Source: Arachis hypogaea
Taxonomy: Eukaryota; Streptophyta; Magnoliopsida; Fabales; Fabaceae
Reading direction: 5' to 3'
Length of the DNA: 64,000 nt
Assembly: GCF_003086295.3 (NCBI RefSeq)
Contig: NC_092055.1
Location: 119,580,692 to 119,644,691, forward strand
This document shows positions 1-12,378 of the stretch, in pieces. Within the stretch, counting starts at the first letter, position 1, and every line of letters begins with the position of its first letter. Made by a program: the position numbers and the translations under genes. A model generated the notes under the pieces. It had not been told where the DNA came from. It saw nothing but the letters and a program-made list of their open reading frames with translations, and did no database searches.

Positions 1-360
1 CGCAGCGGTCCCAGCGCCGCCTCAAGCCCATGCACAGATCACCTATACTTTGGCACAGTGGCAAGTTCAGAGTTTAGAGCCACCGGATTCAAGCTCCAGC
101 AGCGCCGTTGCACAGAGATGCCGCAATGCCTCTCCGGCCAAGACCCCGTCTAATGCTGCCACAAGATGGAGAAGCTCCGAAAGCGAGACTGAACCGAGAT
201 CCAGAGCGCAAGGTCCCTTCCTGTGGTGCGATCCAACTCCTCCTAGGTCCACTTCAAGCTCATGGACTCCATGGAGAAAGGTCCTATATATACAACAGTA
301 CAAATTACAAATTTATTATATAATTAACGAAGTTGAACAAATCTCCTATAACTAATAATT
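1..360. other. GC-richer unassigned segment at the window edge
   Basis: This stretch is clearly richer in G and C than what follows. It can be read through on both strands (about 100 codons on +, 78 on -), but neither translation shows a motif I recognise. It could be the edge of a gene lying mostly outside the window, or low-copy relic sequence inside an element. I assign no function. Confidence 0.3.
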
Positions 361-1230
361 TATTTATTTTTATCTATACCCAAATTGAACTAATTGAGTG
401 TATTTATTGTTCAAATTCTCTCACAAATCTCCAATAATATTTATGTTAGGATACTTGTCAAGTCAAAGAATGACTCCGATAACCACAATGGCAATGGAGG
501 TGCGTGGCGTTGACCGTGACGAAGATGACGCGGGATTTAGGGAAGAGGGGGAGAGAAAGGAGGAGAGGGATCCGGTTGGAGAGGTTGTGTCGGTGATCAA
601 GTTTCTTGGAGATGGGTTCATGAAGATGGAAATGCCGTCATGGTAGAGGTGGTGGAGTAGCAGAGAAAAAAGGTGGTTAAAGTGGTGGTAATAGAGGGAT
701 GTGAAAGTTTGAGTGGGAAAGAAGAGGTTGTTGGGAGTTGATGTTGAAGATAATGGTGGGGATAATTCTGGAATTTTATTACAAAGTCAACATAAATTTA
801 GGGTTTGGATACTTTTGCCGTATGGAATTCATCTTTGATGGATACAACATTAGTTTCCTTCTTTAATGGGTATTTTTGTCGGCGTTCATAAAGTTCATGG
901 GTACAAATGGTTGTTTTTCCTTATTTAAATCAAGTTAATCTAAAATATTATTATTCTAACACATTTTCCAATTAAATAAATAAAAATATCCTAATATATC
1001 AATTAAAAGTAAGTAAATCAAAATATCATAACATATCAACTAATTAATTATTTTAAATAAAAGAAAAATAAACTAACCTTAAAATCTAATATTCCAACTA
1101 TGTACCACGTCACATTTAACTGGTTGATGTTCCCAAAATGTATGTATTATAGGCCTATCATAGTACTTCAAAGAACTTTAAAAAAAATTTACCTCAAATG
1201 AACGTTGATTTCGACGGCACCTTATATACA
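361..1230. other. Intergenic, no supported gene
   Basis: AT-rich DNA with a purine-rich patch (about 480-760) that yields a short open frame without recognisable domains. The text around 800-910, with phrases such as ttttgtcggc, looks like old transposon-terminal sequence, but I found no matching end. Confidence 0.4.
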
Positions 1231-1730
1231 GGTGCAACCTATGAAGCACGTACACTTCACTGAGTTGTTGTGTCCGCGTGTCGTTCACATTTTGAACACG
1301 ACACTTACCGATATTTGTTCGACACGTGTGTCTGCTATATCCAAACCGTATCTTAATAAAAAATAAAAAATTCTTTATCAGACACGTTTGGATACACCTA
1401 AATATCATCACGTGTTAGCGTGTCCAATCTTATTCTTAACATATATTTTTGAAATAAATTTAGATATAGTATATATTTATTATTTATTAAAATAAAAAAT
1501 ATTTTAAATACTTTATATAATTAAAATAAGATATTAAAAATAATTAAAAAATTAATTTATATTTTAATATTCAATAAAATATCAAAATACCATTATGATT
1601 TATCTAAAAAATACTTTATATTTTATATGTATATGTGTCTCCGTATCTTATAAAATTTTAAAATTCACGTATCAGCGTATTTCGTGTCGTGTCGTGTCCT
1701 GTATCGTGTCAGTGCATCATAGGATGCAAC
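1231..1730. mobile_element. 500-bp non-autonomous TIR element (MITE-like)
   Basis: The left end (ggtgcaacctatgaagcac at 1231) and the reverse complement of the right end (gttgcatcctatgatgcac, ending at 1730) match over about 24 bp with a few differences. Just inside both ends lie runs of cgtgtc/gacacg. The interior is AT-rich and non-coding. The GTGTC-rich style resembles hAT-like plant MITEs. The flanking target duplication is unclear (tatataca on the left, gatacatg on the right), so the superfamily is tentative. Confidence 0.55.
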
Positions 1731-2053
1731 GATACATGTCTCGGGTACTGAGTTCCAAAAACTAATATAGTAGTATCTCGTGTGCACTCCGATTTATGCA
1801 TTTATCACAAATCCCGAGTGCATTTATCATATATACTTGAAAAATACTTTTTTTAGTTCTTTAAAAATTTTTGACGAGTTACACATTTTAAAAATAAAAT
1901 ATTTAAATAAAAAAGATATGTTGAATAATTGGGTCAACTCAATTTTATTTGGGCTAAAATATATTTTGTCGGATGCAAATTTTTTTATTTCCATCCAATA
2001 TAATTTTTGGGTAATACTTTGGATTAATTTGAACCAATTAGAAGTATATTTTA

Positions 2054-2600
2054 AAAAGATAAATTATCAAAAATGCACTCGAATAATTTTTTTGTTGACA
2101 AAAATATGCTCGAATTTTACTATCGATAAAAATATCTTTAAATAATTTTAAAACATGACAAAAATATCCAACATTAAATATGTATTTCTCAAAAAATGCT
2201 TTAGAGATTTATTTTGATACAATTTTTTGCAAGTATGATTAGAAAAATAAGATATTATTATTTTTTAAATTTGGTAATTTTTTGCTAAATATATACTTTT
2301 TGTGTTTTTTTTAAGTATTATTGGTTGTTGACAAAAAATCACGAAAAAATATATACTTAGCAAAAAATACCAAATTTTAAGGATAAAAATATCTCATTTT
2401 TTTAATCATACTTGCCAAAAATCATATCGAAATTCAATCTTTAAAATATTTTTTGAAAATATATATTTAATGTTGTGTATTTTTATCGTGTTTTTAAATT
2501 ATTTGAGGGCATTTTTGTCGATAACAAAATTAGAGTGTATTTTTGTCAACAATAAAAATATTCAAGTGTATTTTTGATGATTTATCCATTTTAAAATTTA
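2054..2600. repeat. Large fold-back (hairpin) element
   Basis: The two halves are imperfect inverted copies of about 270 bp meeting near 2325-2330. The left arm starts around aaaagataaattatcaaaa and the right arm ends with its reverse complement near tttgatgatttatccatttt. Landmarks such as gcaagtatgatta and its complement recur at matching distances from the centre. No coding capacity. Only the right arm recurs at about 6950-7210 and 23630-23885, which places the left breakpoint of the downstream tandem duplication at the hairpin apex. Confidence 0.8.
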
Positions 2601-4242
2601 ACAATATCTTTTCTATAAATTTCATAATAATATATTTTATATTTTAATTAATTTTTATATAATATAGAATCATTTACATTTTAAATAATTATTCTTATAT
2701 AAATGTTATATAACATTATATAAAATTTTATTTATTCGTTATAAAAATGATATATTTTAATTAAATTAATTTAGTTTAATTTGATTTATTTTATATTAAT
2801 TTAAAATCGTATTATATATTTAAAATAACTTGATAAAATATTAAAATAAAATCTAAATCTAATTAAATCCAATTCATTGCATTCGATATATATTCAATTT
2901 TTTTTATTATCATTCAATTAGAACTACTTATATCAATGAATAAAAAAATGATTTCATTAAAAATTTCATACTATTAATATAATAAAATTAATTTTCGTTA
3001 AACAAATGAATAGTTGATTTTTCAGGAAAATAAAGCAACTAATAGAATAGAGAAAATATATAATAAAATAGAGACACTAAAAAATATTTTTTGTGTATTA
3101 TATTTAAATAGATATGAATAAGACAAAAAATATTATATAAAATAACTAAAATAGTGATATGATTTTAAATTTTTTGCATCAAATATAAATTAATTTAATA
3201 AAAAATAAGAATACATAAGAATATATAAAATTACAAGAAGAATTAGTTTATGAACCAACAAAATAAAAATAATATTAAAATAATAAAATTAAAAATATAT
3301 AAAGTAACGCTTTATTAAGTAAACCTGCAGATAAAAAATTCTACGAGTAAAAAAGAATACCTGAAAAAAAGAACGTAGACACAGAGAAAAAGTAAAATAA
3401 GAAAGTACTTTTGTGATAATAATATAAAAAAGCTCAAATTAAAAATAATAATAAAATAATAAAATATTTATGGTCAATAAAATTTCACAAAAAAAATACG
3501 TGTCTACTTTATTAAATTTTGTTGATCATATAAAAACAAAAATACAAATAAAAAGATAAAAAATGGTTTTAAAGATAATGTGTCTAATGTCTATATTCTC
3601 TGCTTTTAAATATTTTTTAAATATTTGTTGTTTATATATATATATATATTCTGTCTTCAAAAACACATGCTACCTAAATGTGATTATTTAGTTGAAATTG
3701 AATGTTGTGAATCTAAAAAGGATCATTATCCGTTTAACTAGGTATCCTTTAAATATGGTACAATTTTCAGCATTTTCTTACAGTAATTCAAAAAAAATAA
3801 AACTAAAATTGTAAATAGATTTAGTGTCTTTAAGAATTAAATTTATATTTAAAATTCAAATTAAATCAAACTAATATTTAAAATTTAAATCTTAAATTTC
3901 TGTTTTAAATTTAATATATTTAATATAATAATATTTTATAATTTAAATACACATCTAAAATTCAAATTACTCAAAATTTAAACTTTAACTTTTAAAATTC
4001 TAAAAGTTTTTTTACTTTTTAGAATGGATTAACTCTGACGGGTGCAAGGAAATTATGATTAAGTTCTATTTAGTAGTGTGTTAATGATCAAAAGATATTA
4101 TTTTTGTTGCATAGTTTCATAGTCAATTAGCTTGTTGGGTTGGTTGCATGGGCTGGTTACACTGAAATTAAAAGAAATACATCTATTTGTTGGGATGAGA
4201 ATAAAGATAAGAACTTGTACAAGTAATTATGTGTACTTAATT

Positions 4243-4914
4243 AGTTTGAATAAAGAAGATGTAGTTGGTATAGTCATAAAAAATTGTGTTTTTATTTTTC
4301 AATTATAACACATCTAATAGTATGATATTATATACAAAATATTCTTAAAACACATCTAAAATGATAAAAATATAGTTTTTAGATATAAACGTTTTCAAAA
4401 TTGTTAAATTCTAGTTTTTAAATAAAAAAGTACATAATACAATTAATCTTTTGATTTTTGATTCAATAAAATGCATCTAATATTTATTATTTAAATTATT
4501 GGTTGGATTTTTTCGTTACTTTTCAATGATAACACGTCTAATAGTATGATATTATATACAAAATATTTTAAAACACATCTAAAATCGTAAAAATCTATGA
4601 TGTGTTATAATCGAAAAATAACAACACAATTTTAAATTAATTGTTGATTATAATAATTTTGAAAACTAATAATAAGTATCGAAAAAAATTCAACTAATAA
4701 TTTAAATAATAAATATTATATTCATTTGATCGAATAAAAAATCAAAAGATTAATTGTATTATTAACGTTTAAATTTAAATATTTAAAGTTAGCCTGATTT
4801 TGGATGTGTTTTAAAAATATTTTGAATAAAATATCATACTATCATATGTGTTATAATTGATAAATAACAACAGAATTTTTATGACAGTATCAACTATATC
4901 TTCTTTCTTAAACT
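4243..4914. mobile_element. Non-autonomous TIR element, about 670 bp
   Basis: The first about 105 bp and the reverse complement of the last about 105 bp align closely (shared aagaagat, agttg, gtcataaaaa, caattataacaca, tagtatgatatt and aaaacacatc). A second internal copy of the terminal sequence lies near 4520-4610. It is AT-rich with no open frame, and it sits in the part of tandem unit 1 that units 2 and 3 lack. I could not settle the target duplication, so the superfamily is open; the long TIRs suggest a MULE-type MITE. Confidence 0.6.
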
Positions 4915-6657
4915 CCAGATTTTTTTTGCTTCTTTACTCAAATTACTTACGTAGAAAGTACTTTATTTGCAACAACTTTATTAATAAAATTAAATAAGAT
5001 CAACCTTGTTCCAATTAAATCAACAGAGTGTTTTTATGTTTAAATTAAAATATAATTAAAAATATTGAACATGATATTTCTTAACAAATTATATAAATAC
5101 ATGTGTGAAAAATAATGATACCTTTCACCAATGCAAAATGAGAGAGTGCTTCAGCTGGAAGGTGGTGATAGTCTTCACCAATGAAGACGAAATGGAAAAT
5201 TCAGCTGGCAGCGTTCTTTTTGGTTTGGGATTCACTAATGCGTGTGAATGTCCCGTAGAATAAGGAATTTAAAAAACTGTGTCTGTTACGTAAGTTACGA
5301 AAGTAAAGCAAAGTCACCGTAACCACCAATGAAGTGGGTGGGTTTTAAAATTTAAATTTAAATTAAAATCTAATTATAGATATGTATCTACAAAATAAGA
5401 ACATGCTACACTAAAAAATAATTAAATATTATTTAAATTTTATTAAAGGCCGATTAAAAGCCGATTAATATTGTACAACTAGCATTTTCCATGATATAAA
5501 ACTACGTAGACACATAAAACAATTTTTGTTAGTGGAGCAATGAATCATCTGCACAGACATTGTTTTAAAGCATAGTTAAAAAAAATCAACATATACTACT
5601 TTTGCATTTTTTTATATATTATTAAAAATAACTAATAAAAATTTAAAAGAATAAAAATTTATTTTTTATTATATAATACTTAAATATAAAAATTATATAC
5701 CAAAAATAATAAAAACATTATTTCTCGAATAATAATAATAATAATAAAATATTTGTTACTTAATTGAACTTAAAAGTTAGAATTTACTATGCCACTCTTA
5801 TTAAAGATACCAATCCTTGGAATAGTTATAAGATGCTATTTATGTGTACTATCTTTTAGTTCAAATATTGAGTAAGTATACATTTTTTATTTTTCTACAG
5901 TTAATATACTTAGATTTTATTTAATATTAGAGTTTAGTTTTGATGTATTAATAGTGTAAAACATTTTAGTCGTATTTAATATTAAAAGATAATTATTTTC
6001 TTTGATATCGTGTACGTAATTAGATGTACGTGTAAAACTATTTTATACTGATAGCGCGTTAAAATTAAATTTTTAATATTATAAAAAAAGATAACCATAT
6101 AAAATAATAAAAGAATATTTCTTTTCATTTTCACATAAATTTGTGAGAAAAATACAGAAATTAAAATGATAGGAACAAAAATCTGTGTCTAGACTTGCAC
6201 TATAAAAATATCTCTATACTCCTGTATCTATTTGTTGATCAAAACCAATACTCTCATACTCAGATTTTAATTCTATTCGTTATTTTTAGTTTTATAGTTC
6301 TACTTCTATACTACAAAATAATTAATCTAAAAACTTGATCTTCTTTATACATAATTAATATAAATATTTGATCTTCTTTATACATAGTTAATTATACCGA
6401 GGTCGTTCACAAATTGAGGGAAATTGAATTTTAATAAGGTTTAATTATTCTGTTAGTTCTTATAATTTCACAAAATTTTTAATTAGATCTCTATATATTT
6501 TTTTAATTGGGTCCTGCACCAATTTTTTTTTAAATTAAGTCGTTCTTAATAATAATTGGCTTAAAGATGTGAAATGTGCCACAATCCATTTGAAGAAGTT
6601 GTTGTATTGCTTTTTGTTGGGCACAAAGCAGAAGAGGTTCAGTGGGAGAAGGAGCAA

Positions 6658-6937
6658 TACCAGGACACAAGTAAAACTTTCATACCATTTTAGATACTAT
6701 TCTTCAAAGGATTGAAGGTACATAAAATCTCTGAATATACTTCGTATTGAATTTGATTACAGCAATTTCAAGTACCTTGATGCCATAACGGGTACAAAAT
6801 TAAAAAACCTTCGGTTTCAATAATCTCTTATTTCTCCCTCTTTCTCACTCTGAAAATTTCAAAACCTTTACAATTTTGAAAAACCGTTAATAACCATACT
6901 TGGCTTAATTCTGCTTTTCCTTATATATGAGAATAAT
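6658..6937 (+). promoter_or_regulatory. Duplicated DUF1677 core-promoter copy (unit 1 end)
   Basis: About 280 bp closely matching the sequence immediately upstream of the DUF1677 gene (26445-26719): the ggacacaagt start, the pyrimidine-rich ctctt tract, the ctgaaaatttcaaaacc block and the TATA-like ttatatatgagaataa. Here it is followed by fold-back sequence instead of a gene, so it has no visible coding target. Confidence 0.7.
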
Positions 6938-9747
6938 AAGCACTTAGTAAAAAATTACACAAAAATATATGTTTAACAAAAAATTATTAAATTTTAAGGA
7001 TAAAAATATTTTATTTTTTAAATTATAATTATAAAAAATTACGTTAAAATTTAATTTTTAAATTATTTTTTAAAAATACATCTTTAATATTGTAAATTTT
7101 TGTCACGTTTTTAAATTATTTGAAAGCATTTTATCAATAATAAAATTAAAGTGCATTTTCTTCAGCAACAAAAATATTCGAATGTATTTTTAGTAGTTTA
7201 TCCATTTTAAAATTTAACAATATATTTCCTGTAAAATTTATAATAATATATATTTTATATTTTAATTAATTTTTATATAATATGGGATCATTTACCTTTT
7301 AAATAATTATTTTGATATAAATGTTATATAATATTATGTAAAATATTATTTATTTCTTATAAAAATTATATATTTTAATCAAATTAATTTAGTTTGATTT
7401 AATTTATTTTATATTAATTTAAAATCGTATTAGATATTTATAATAACATGATAAAAATATTTAAAAAAATCAAAATCTAATTAAATCTGATCCATTGCAT
7501 TCAATATATATTCCAATTTTTTATTATCATTCAATTAGAACTAACTATACCAATGCAAAAAAAAAATATCAATGGATAAAAAAATTAAAAAAATCATATT
7601 ATTAATATAATAAAATTAATTTTCGTTACACAAATGAATGGTTGATTTTTTAGTAGAAGAAGCAATTAATAGAATAGAGACAAATAGATAATAAATAATA
7701 GAATAGAAATATTAAAAAATATTTTTTTGTGTATGGTGTTAGAATATAAGGTATAAAACACAATATAATAACTTGTATTATGTTTGAATAGACATAAATA
7801 AGACTAAAATATTATGACAAATGATTAAAATAGTCATGTAATTTTAAAATTTTTGTATTAAATACAAACTAATTTAATAGAGAAGGAGAGTACATAAGAA
7901 TACAAAGATTACGAAAAGAACTAGTCTATGAACCAACAAGATATAAATGGGATTGAAGTAAAAATTAAAAATAAATAAAATAATGTAAGGTAGAAGAGTG
8001 AATTAAGCCTTTATTAACCTGCATTATGCCATAAAAAAGAGAATAAATGATGAGAAGGAAAGAATTATCGAGTGTCAAGTAAAAAATTCTAAAAAAAAAA
8101 TACCCGAAAAAAATTAGAACGCAGAGACAAAAAACAGAAAAAAGAGAATAATTTCTGAAAACTGGAATAATAATAGAATAATAAAAAATATTCATAAACA
8201 AAAAAAATTTATAAAAATTTTGTGTCCACTTTTTTAAATTTTGTGTCTATTATTATTTTGATAAAAAATAAACACAAAAAATAATAAAAAAATTATCCCA
8301 AAAATAATGTGTTTAATACTTATATCTCCTTTAAATATTTTTTAAATATTCATTATCAATATCTCTATGTTCTGTCCAAAAAAAACAAACGTTACCTAGA
8401 TGATAATGGTTATTTCATGGTGTAATGAATTTTGGTTGAAATAGGATGTTGTGAACCTAGAAAGGGTTGTTATGACAGCTAGCAATGTCAATCTTCCGAT
8501 GCATTTTGTTTATTGTAGTTAGTAGGGTGTCAAAATTTTACTGTCCTACTCTTCACAATAATCAATGGTATAAAGTCACCTAGACACAGAAAACAACTCT
8601 TTTTTTTACCGAAGATATAGAGACTCGAACTCGCAACTTCTTAATTGAGTATGGGAAGACTATGCCATTTGAGCTATTGCTTCTTGGCCACAGAAAACAA
8701 CTCTTGTTAAGGCGCAATCAATCAGCTGCATAGATATTGTTTTAAAGTATAGTTAAAAAAAAATTCAATATATACTACTTTTATATTTTTTATTTATTAT
8801 TAAAAATAACTAATAAAAATTTAAGAGAATCAAAATTTATTTTTTATGATATAAAAGTTAAATATAAAAATTATATACCAAAAATAACAAAAACATTATT
8901 TCTCGAATAATAATAATAAAATCTTTGTTACTTAGTTGACCTTTAGTATTTACTATGCCACTCTTATTAAAGATACCAATCCTTAGCATATTTACAAGAT
9001 GCTATTTATTTGTATCATTTTTTAGTTCAGATATTAAATATACATTTTCTATTTTTTTTACTGTTAAAATATTGATATACATGCAATTATTTTTATATTT
9101 TATTTAATATCAATATACTTAGATTTTATTTAATATTAGAATTTAATTTTGATATACTGATAGTATAAAACGTTTTAATCGTACAATTATTTATTTTTTA
9201 ATGATTATTCAAGCAATTAATGATAATTATTTTTTTCTGATATTACATAATTAGATACACATGTAAAACTATTTTATACCGACCGCACATCAAAATTAAA
9301 TTTTTAATATTATAAGAAAAGATAACCATATAAATTAATAAAAGAATATTTCTTTCCATTTTCACATAAATTTATGAGAAAAATACAGAAATTAAAATCA
9401 TAGGAACAAAGATCCGTGTCTAGACTTGCACTATAAAAATATTTCTATACTCCCGTATTTATGTGTTGATCAGAGCCAATCCTCTCATACACTCGGATCT
9501 AGATTCTATTCTTTATTTTTAGTTTTACTGTTCTACTTCTATACTACAAAGTAATTAATCTAATACTTGATTTTCTTTATACATAGTTAATTATACAGAG
9601 GTCGTTCACAAATGGAGGGGGATTGGATTCCAAGAATGAGATAGAGCCAACTAAGGGTGTGAAATGTGCCACACTCCATTTGAAGTAATTGCTGTAGTGT
9701 TTTTTGTTGGGCACAAAGTAGAAGAGGTTCAGTGGGAGAAGGAGCAA
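6938..9747 (+). repeat. Tandem unit 2 of the DUF1677 5' flank, left part
   Basis: Near-identical to 23613-26444 over most of its length. It is cut at 9747 by the 13.6-kb Mutator-like element and resumes at 23331-23612. The uninterrupted sequence can be read at the unit 3 junction (about 26431-26455), which serves as an empty site for that insertion. It contains one small SINE absent from unit 3 and lacks the SINE that unit 3 carries. Confidence 0.85.
8602..8688 (-). mobile_element. Short tRNA-derived SINE
   Basis: An 87-bp insertion absent from the matching place in tandem unit 3. It is flanked by a perfect 17-bp target duplication (cacagaaaacaactctt at 8585-8601 and 8689-8705). On the minus strand it has an A-box-like tagctcaaatgg, a B-box-like gagttcgagtct, and a short A tail that appears as T's at 8602. 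Confidence 0.85.
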
Positions 9748-10452
9748 GGCTCAGGATTCGATGGTCCTAGAATCTTTGGACCACTTAATGGTCCCATTAG
9801 AAAATATGTTTTTAGAGTTTTTTTAACAATTGTTATATAGTCCTTGAACTAATTTTAATTATAAATTAACTCTATATATTTTATTTAATTATAAAAACTG
9901 TTTTTTATTTTATAAATTATTATTTTATCAATTATCTATTATATTTATTAACAATCAAATACAAAAACAACAACCAATTATATCCTCCATTGATCCTAAT
10001 AAAGCTTTTGGCCATTCCAATCGATTAAAATACTAAATTTGATCTTGTGACGTTCGTCCATGGCTTCCAAATCGTGTTTCCTTCAAATTCAATCGATTGG
10101 TTTATCAACACAATCGATTGAATGATCACTCAATCGATTGGATTACAGGGTATCACAAAACAATCGATTGGAAGTTGTAAGGTAGAATGGTTTTCGCTTA
10201 AACCAATCGATTGTTTATACTTTCCAATCGAATGAATGCCTCAAAACAATCGATTGTTTTTGTTACTCAATCGATTGAATTCACGAAAACAACATGGATT
10301 TGCCAAATACAATCGATTAGAAAGTGATGACATTGAAGTTTTAGCCAAATTCAATCGATTGGTAATGTAATCCAATCGATTGGAAGGTGATGAAGTTGAA
10401 TTTTTTGCCAACTTCAATCGATTGATAAGGCTACCCAATCGATTGAAATGTG
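9748..10452 (+). repeat. Left terminal inverted repeat of the 13.6-kb element
   Basis: It matches the reverse complement of 22625-23321 at roughly 95 % by eye. The outer 270 bp are AT-rich, and the inner part is an array of CAATCGATTG palindromes. Its inner edge continues into extra 63-bp tandem copies (to about 10580) that the right repeat lacks. Confidence 0.9.
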
Positions 10453-10571
10453 ATGACTTTGAACTTTTTGCCAAATTCAATCGATTGGTAATGCAATCCA
10501 ATTGATTGAAAAGTAATGACATTGAACTTTTTGCCAAATTCAATCGATTGGTAATGTAATCCAATCGATTG
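10090..10571. repeat. Phased CAATCGATTG palindrome array, left
   Basis: Exact or one-to-two-base variant 10-mers start at 10090, 10111, 10131, 10161, 10204, 10225, 10247, 10268, 10310, 10352, 10373, 10415, 10436, 10478, 10499, 10541 and 10562; one more variant lies near 10018. Most spacings are 20-22 or 42-43 bp, that is two or four helical turns. From about 10310 the DNA is a 63-bp tandem repeat holding two motifs each. The conserved 10-mer within variable spacers suggests a protein-binding array, plausibly for the transposase. Confidence 0.85.
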
Positions 10572-10800
10572 AAATCTGAAACGTGCTATGTATTAAAGCA
10601 GCTAACCCTGTGTATTCACACCCACTCTCTCCCCCTTTTAAATGTTCGAACGCCATTTCTGCACCTCTCTCCTCTCTCTAAAATCCAGAAAGCTTCTGTC
10701 TTCTTCTTCTCCATTCTCACCCACATCCACTCCAAACTACATACATAATTCCAACCCTCATCAAAATCCCTACAAAATCCACAAAACCAGTATCCCCATA

Positions 10801-11964
10801 ATGGCCAGAACTAAGAACGCCAAAAGAGCCAGGGTTGAGGGAGAAAGCTCTGCCCCCACCAAACTAATTGCTTCATCCCATTACATGGCAAGGTGGCTGC
10901 TGTCTCGCAGGGCACTGAACAACTATGTGGAGAAGTTCGAGTCTAGGGCAATTGTTCCTCCCAGGTACATAACAGCCGAGTTCATTCAGGATAGACATTA
11001 TAATTTGGTGTGGAATGCATTGCAAACACAGCACTTAATTGATTTTGTACAAACTAGGGATGATTATTACCTGCACTTGGTTAGGGCTGTTTATAGTACT
11101 TTAAATTATGTTGTTCCTGAACCTGATGAAGAGGGTGAGGAGGTAATGCCGCTGATTGAGTTTGATTTAGGGAAACAGCATTATAGAGTTACTTTGCAAG
11201 AACTAGCTGAACAATGGAGTCTAGTTTATCATGGGACAAAATTTACTGGAGGTATTGCGGCAGATGAGGAATGGAGTGAATACAACAGATTAGTTGGTTT
11301 GCAGAGTTTACAATATGAGAATCCACACATGGATGCTAGAGGTAATATAAATTGCAGTGGGTTGGACAATGAGCAGCGTATATTGATGTATTTGTTTTCA
11401 TACATGTTGATTCCAAGAAAACATAATCATGGAATCTTGTTTAACGAAGATATTCTAGTGCTTTGGGCTATGGTGACTGGAAAGGAGATAAACTGGCCTT
11501 ATTTTATGGTTCATCATATGCTTGAAATGAAGAAAGAAAAATCAAGTGTTGGTTTAGGATATGCTTGCCATTGGACCAAGATTTTCAAATGGCTTGGAAT
11601 TGACTTGAGTGAAGAGAAAAGCGTCGTCTTGACTAATGTAGCCAAGATTGATGACAGCACTCTGAGACAGATGGGAAGAGATCCGGATGCCCAAGAACCT
11701 CAGGCCCAAGGACAACCACAAGACCAGGTGCAAGCACAACCACAGATACCCCCACCACCACCCCCTCCTTCGCCAACAATGCAAGATTTGATGGATGAAT
11801 TGCGAAGCATGAGAGTATATATGGAGGAGCAATTTGCTGATATGAGGCAGCATCAAGACAGGCAAACGGAAGCTATCAATCATCAAGGAGAAGCAATTGA
11901 TATTCTATACACTAATCTGGGCATCACAAACCCAATGGGCATCATCCCAAGGCCTGGACCATGA
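10801..11964 (+). CDS. Transposase_32-type plant transposon protein
   Basis: An intact 387-codon frame. I start at the ATG at 10801 (MARTKNAKRARVEG, a basic N-terminus typical of these proteins) instead of the upstream in-frame ATG at 10642, whose extra 53 residues are Ser/Pro/His-rich and look like leader sequence. Residues of about 25-270 resemble the 'putative plant transposon protein' domain abundant in legumes (for example the YITAEFIQDRHYN and NCSGLDNEQRILMYL stretches). A PQ-rich and poly-Pro linker follows near residues 305-325, then a probable coiled coil (MQDLMDELRSMRVYMEEQF). The biochemical role of this family is unknown. It is the first gene inside the left TIR and is bracketed by palindrome arrays on both sides. 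It lacks disabling mutations, unlike the transposase in the same element. Confidence 0.75.
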   Translation: MARTKNAKRARVEGESSAPTKLIASSHYMARWLLSRRALNNYVEKFESRAIVPPRYITAEFIQDRHYNLVWNALQTQHLIDFVQTRDDYYLHLVRAVYSTLNYVVPEPDEEGEEVMPLIEFDLGKQHYRVTLQELAEQWSLVYHGTKFTGGIAADEEWSEYNRLVGLQSLQYENPHMDARGNINCSGLDNEQRILMYLFSYMLIPRKHNHGILFNEDILVLWAMVTGKEINWPYFMVHHMLEMKKEKSSVGLGYACHWTKIFKWLGIDLSEEKSVVLTNVAKIDDSTLRQMGRDPDAQEPQAQGQPQDQVQAQPQIPPPPPPPSPTMQDLMDELRSMRVYMEEQFADMRQHQDRQTEAINHQGEAIDILYTNLGITNPMGIIPRPGP

Positions 11965-12378
11965 AGAAATTGTTATCTAGAACTCCACATCATCCTATGA
12001 TCTCTATTGATGCTTGGATGGGAGTTAATATTTTTGAGTTAAAAAAAATGTAGGACAAAATCTAGGTGTTATCTTCACTGTATCATGAAATGTGTCATTT
12101 CACTTTTGAGAGTCCCAGGTATTATTGTTCATTGTGTCATTTCACTTTTGAGAGTCCTAGGTATGTTTGATGCTGCTACTATTGCAACAGAAGCATAAGT
12201 TATTGATCAGCTTATTTTGTTTTTAAATTATTATGGCAATCTAACTTTCTTATTATACAAAGAAGTTAAAGTACCCAAAAACATCTTAGCTATGCATGTA
12301 AATCTGGGAACTTAAGCTGCAATCAGTTCTTGTATTAAATTGATTGAAGAATGCTTGCAATCAGGTGTGTATGGAAAC
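11965..12378. other. 3' flank of the Transposase_32 gene
   Basis: Non-coding. It contains a tandem duplication of about 44 bp (tgtcatttcacttttgagag, twice, near 12093 and 12137). Confidence 0.5.

Larger units (their letters stand above)
2326..6937 (+). repeat. Tandem unit 1 of the DUF1677 5' flank
   Basis: The most diverged of three direct repeats of the region upstream of the DUF1677 gene. It begins in the right arm of the fold-back and ends just after a TATA-containing promoter copy (ttatatatga at 6921). Compared with units 2 and 3 it carries about 1.7 kb of extra sequence (roughly 3735-5450), including the TIR element at 4243-4914. Shared landmarks with the other units include the tandem aataataataa tract near 5735 and the agaagaggttcagtgggaga block at about 6630. 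Confidence 0.75.

Noticed and set aside
7965..8201. Phe/Tyr-rich minus-strand frame (also 24740-24985)
   Set aside because: AT-rich sequence read through; present in both tandem units but with no domain, no conserved-codon signal and length differences.
8611..8680. Possible tRNA gene
   Set aside because: Has A- and B-box-like sequences but also a poly-A tail and perfect target duplication, so it is a SINE, and no cloverleaf with a proper acceptor stem is evident.
10241..10564. 107-codon minus-strand frame with repeated NRLNLAKSS phrases
   Set aside because: It is a by-product of the 63-bp tandem repeat, whose length is divisible by three. It is confined to the TIR array and has no domain.
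10090..10571. CRISPR-like regularly spaced repeats
   Set aside because: The repeats are 10-bp palindromes in a plant transposon end with recurring spacers, and there are no cas genes.
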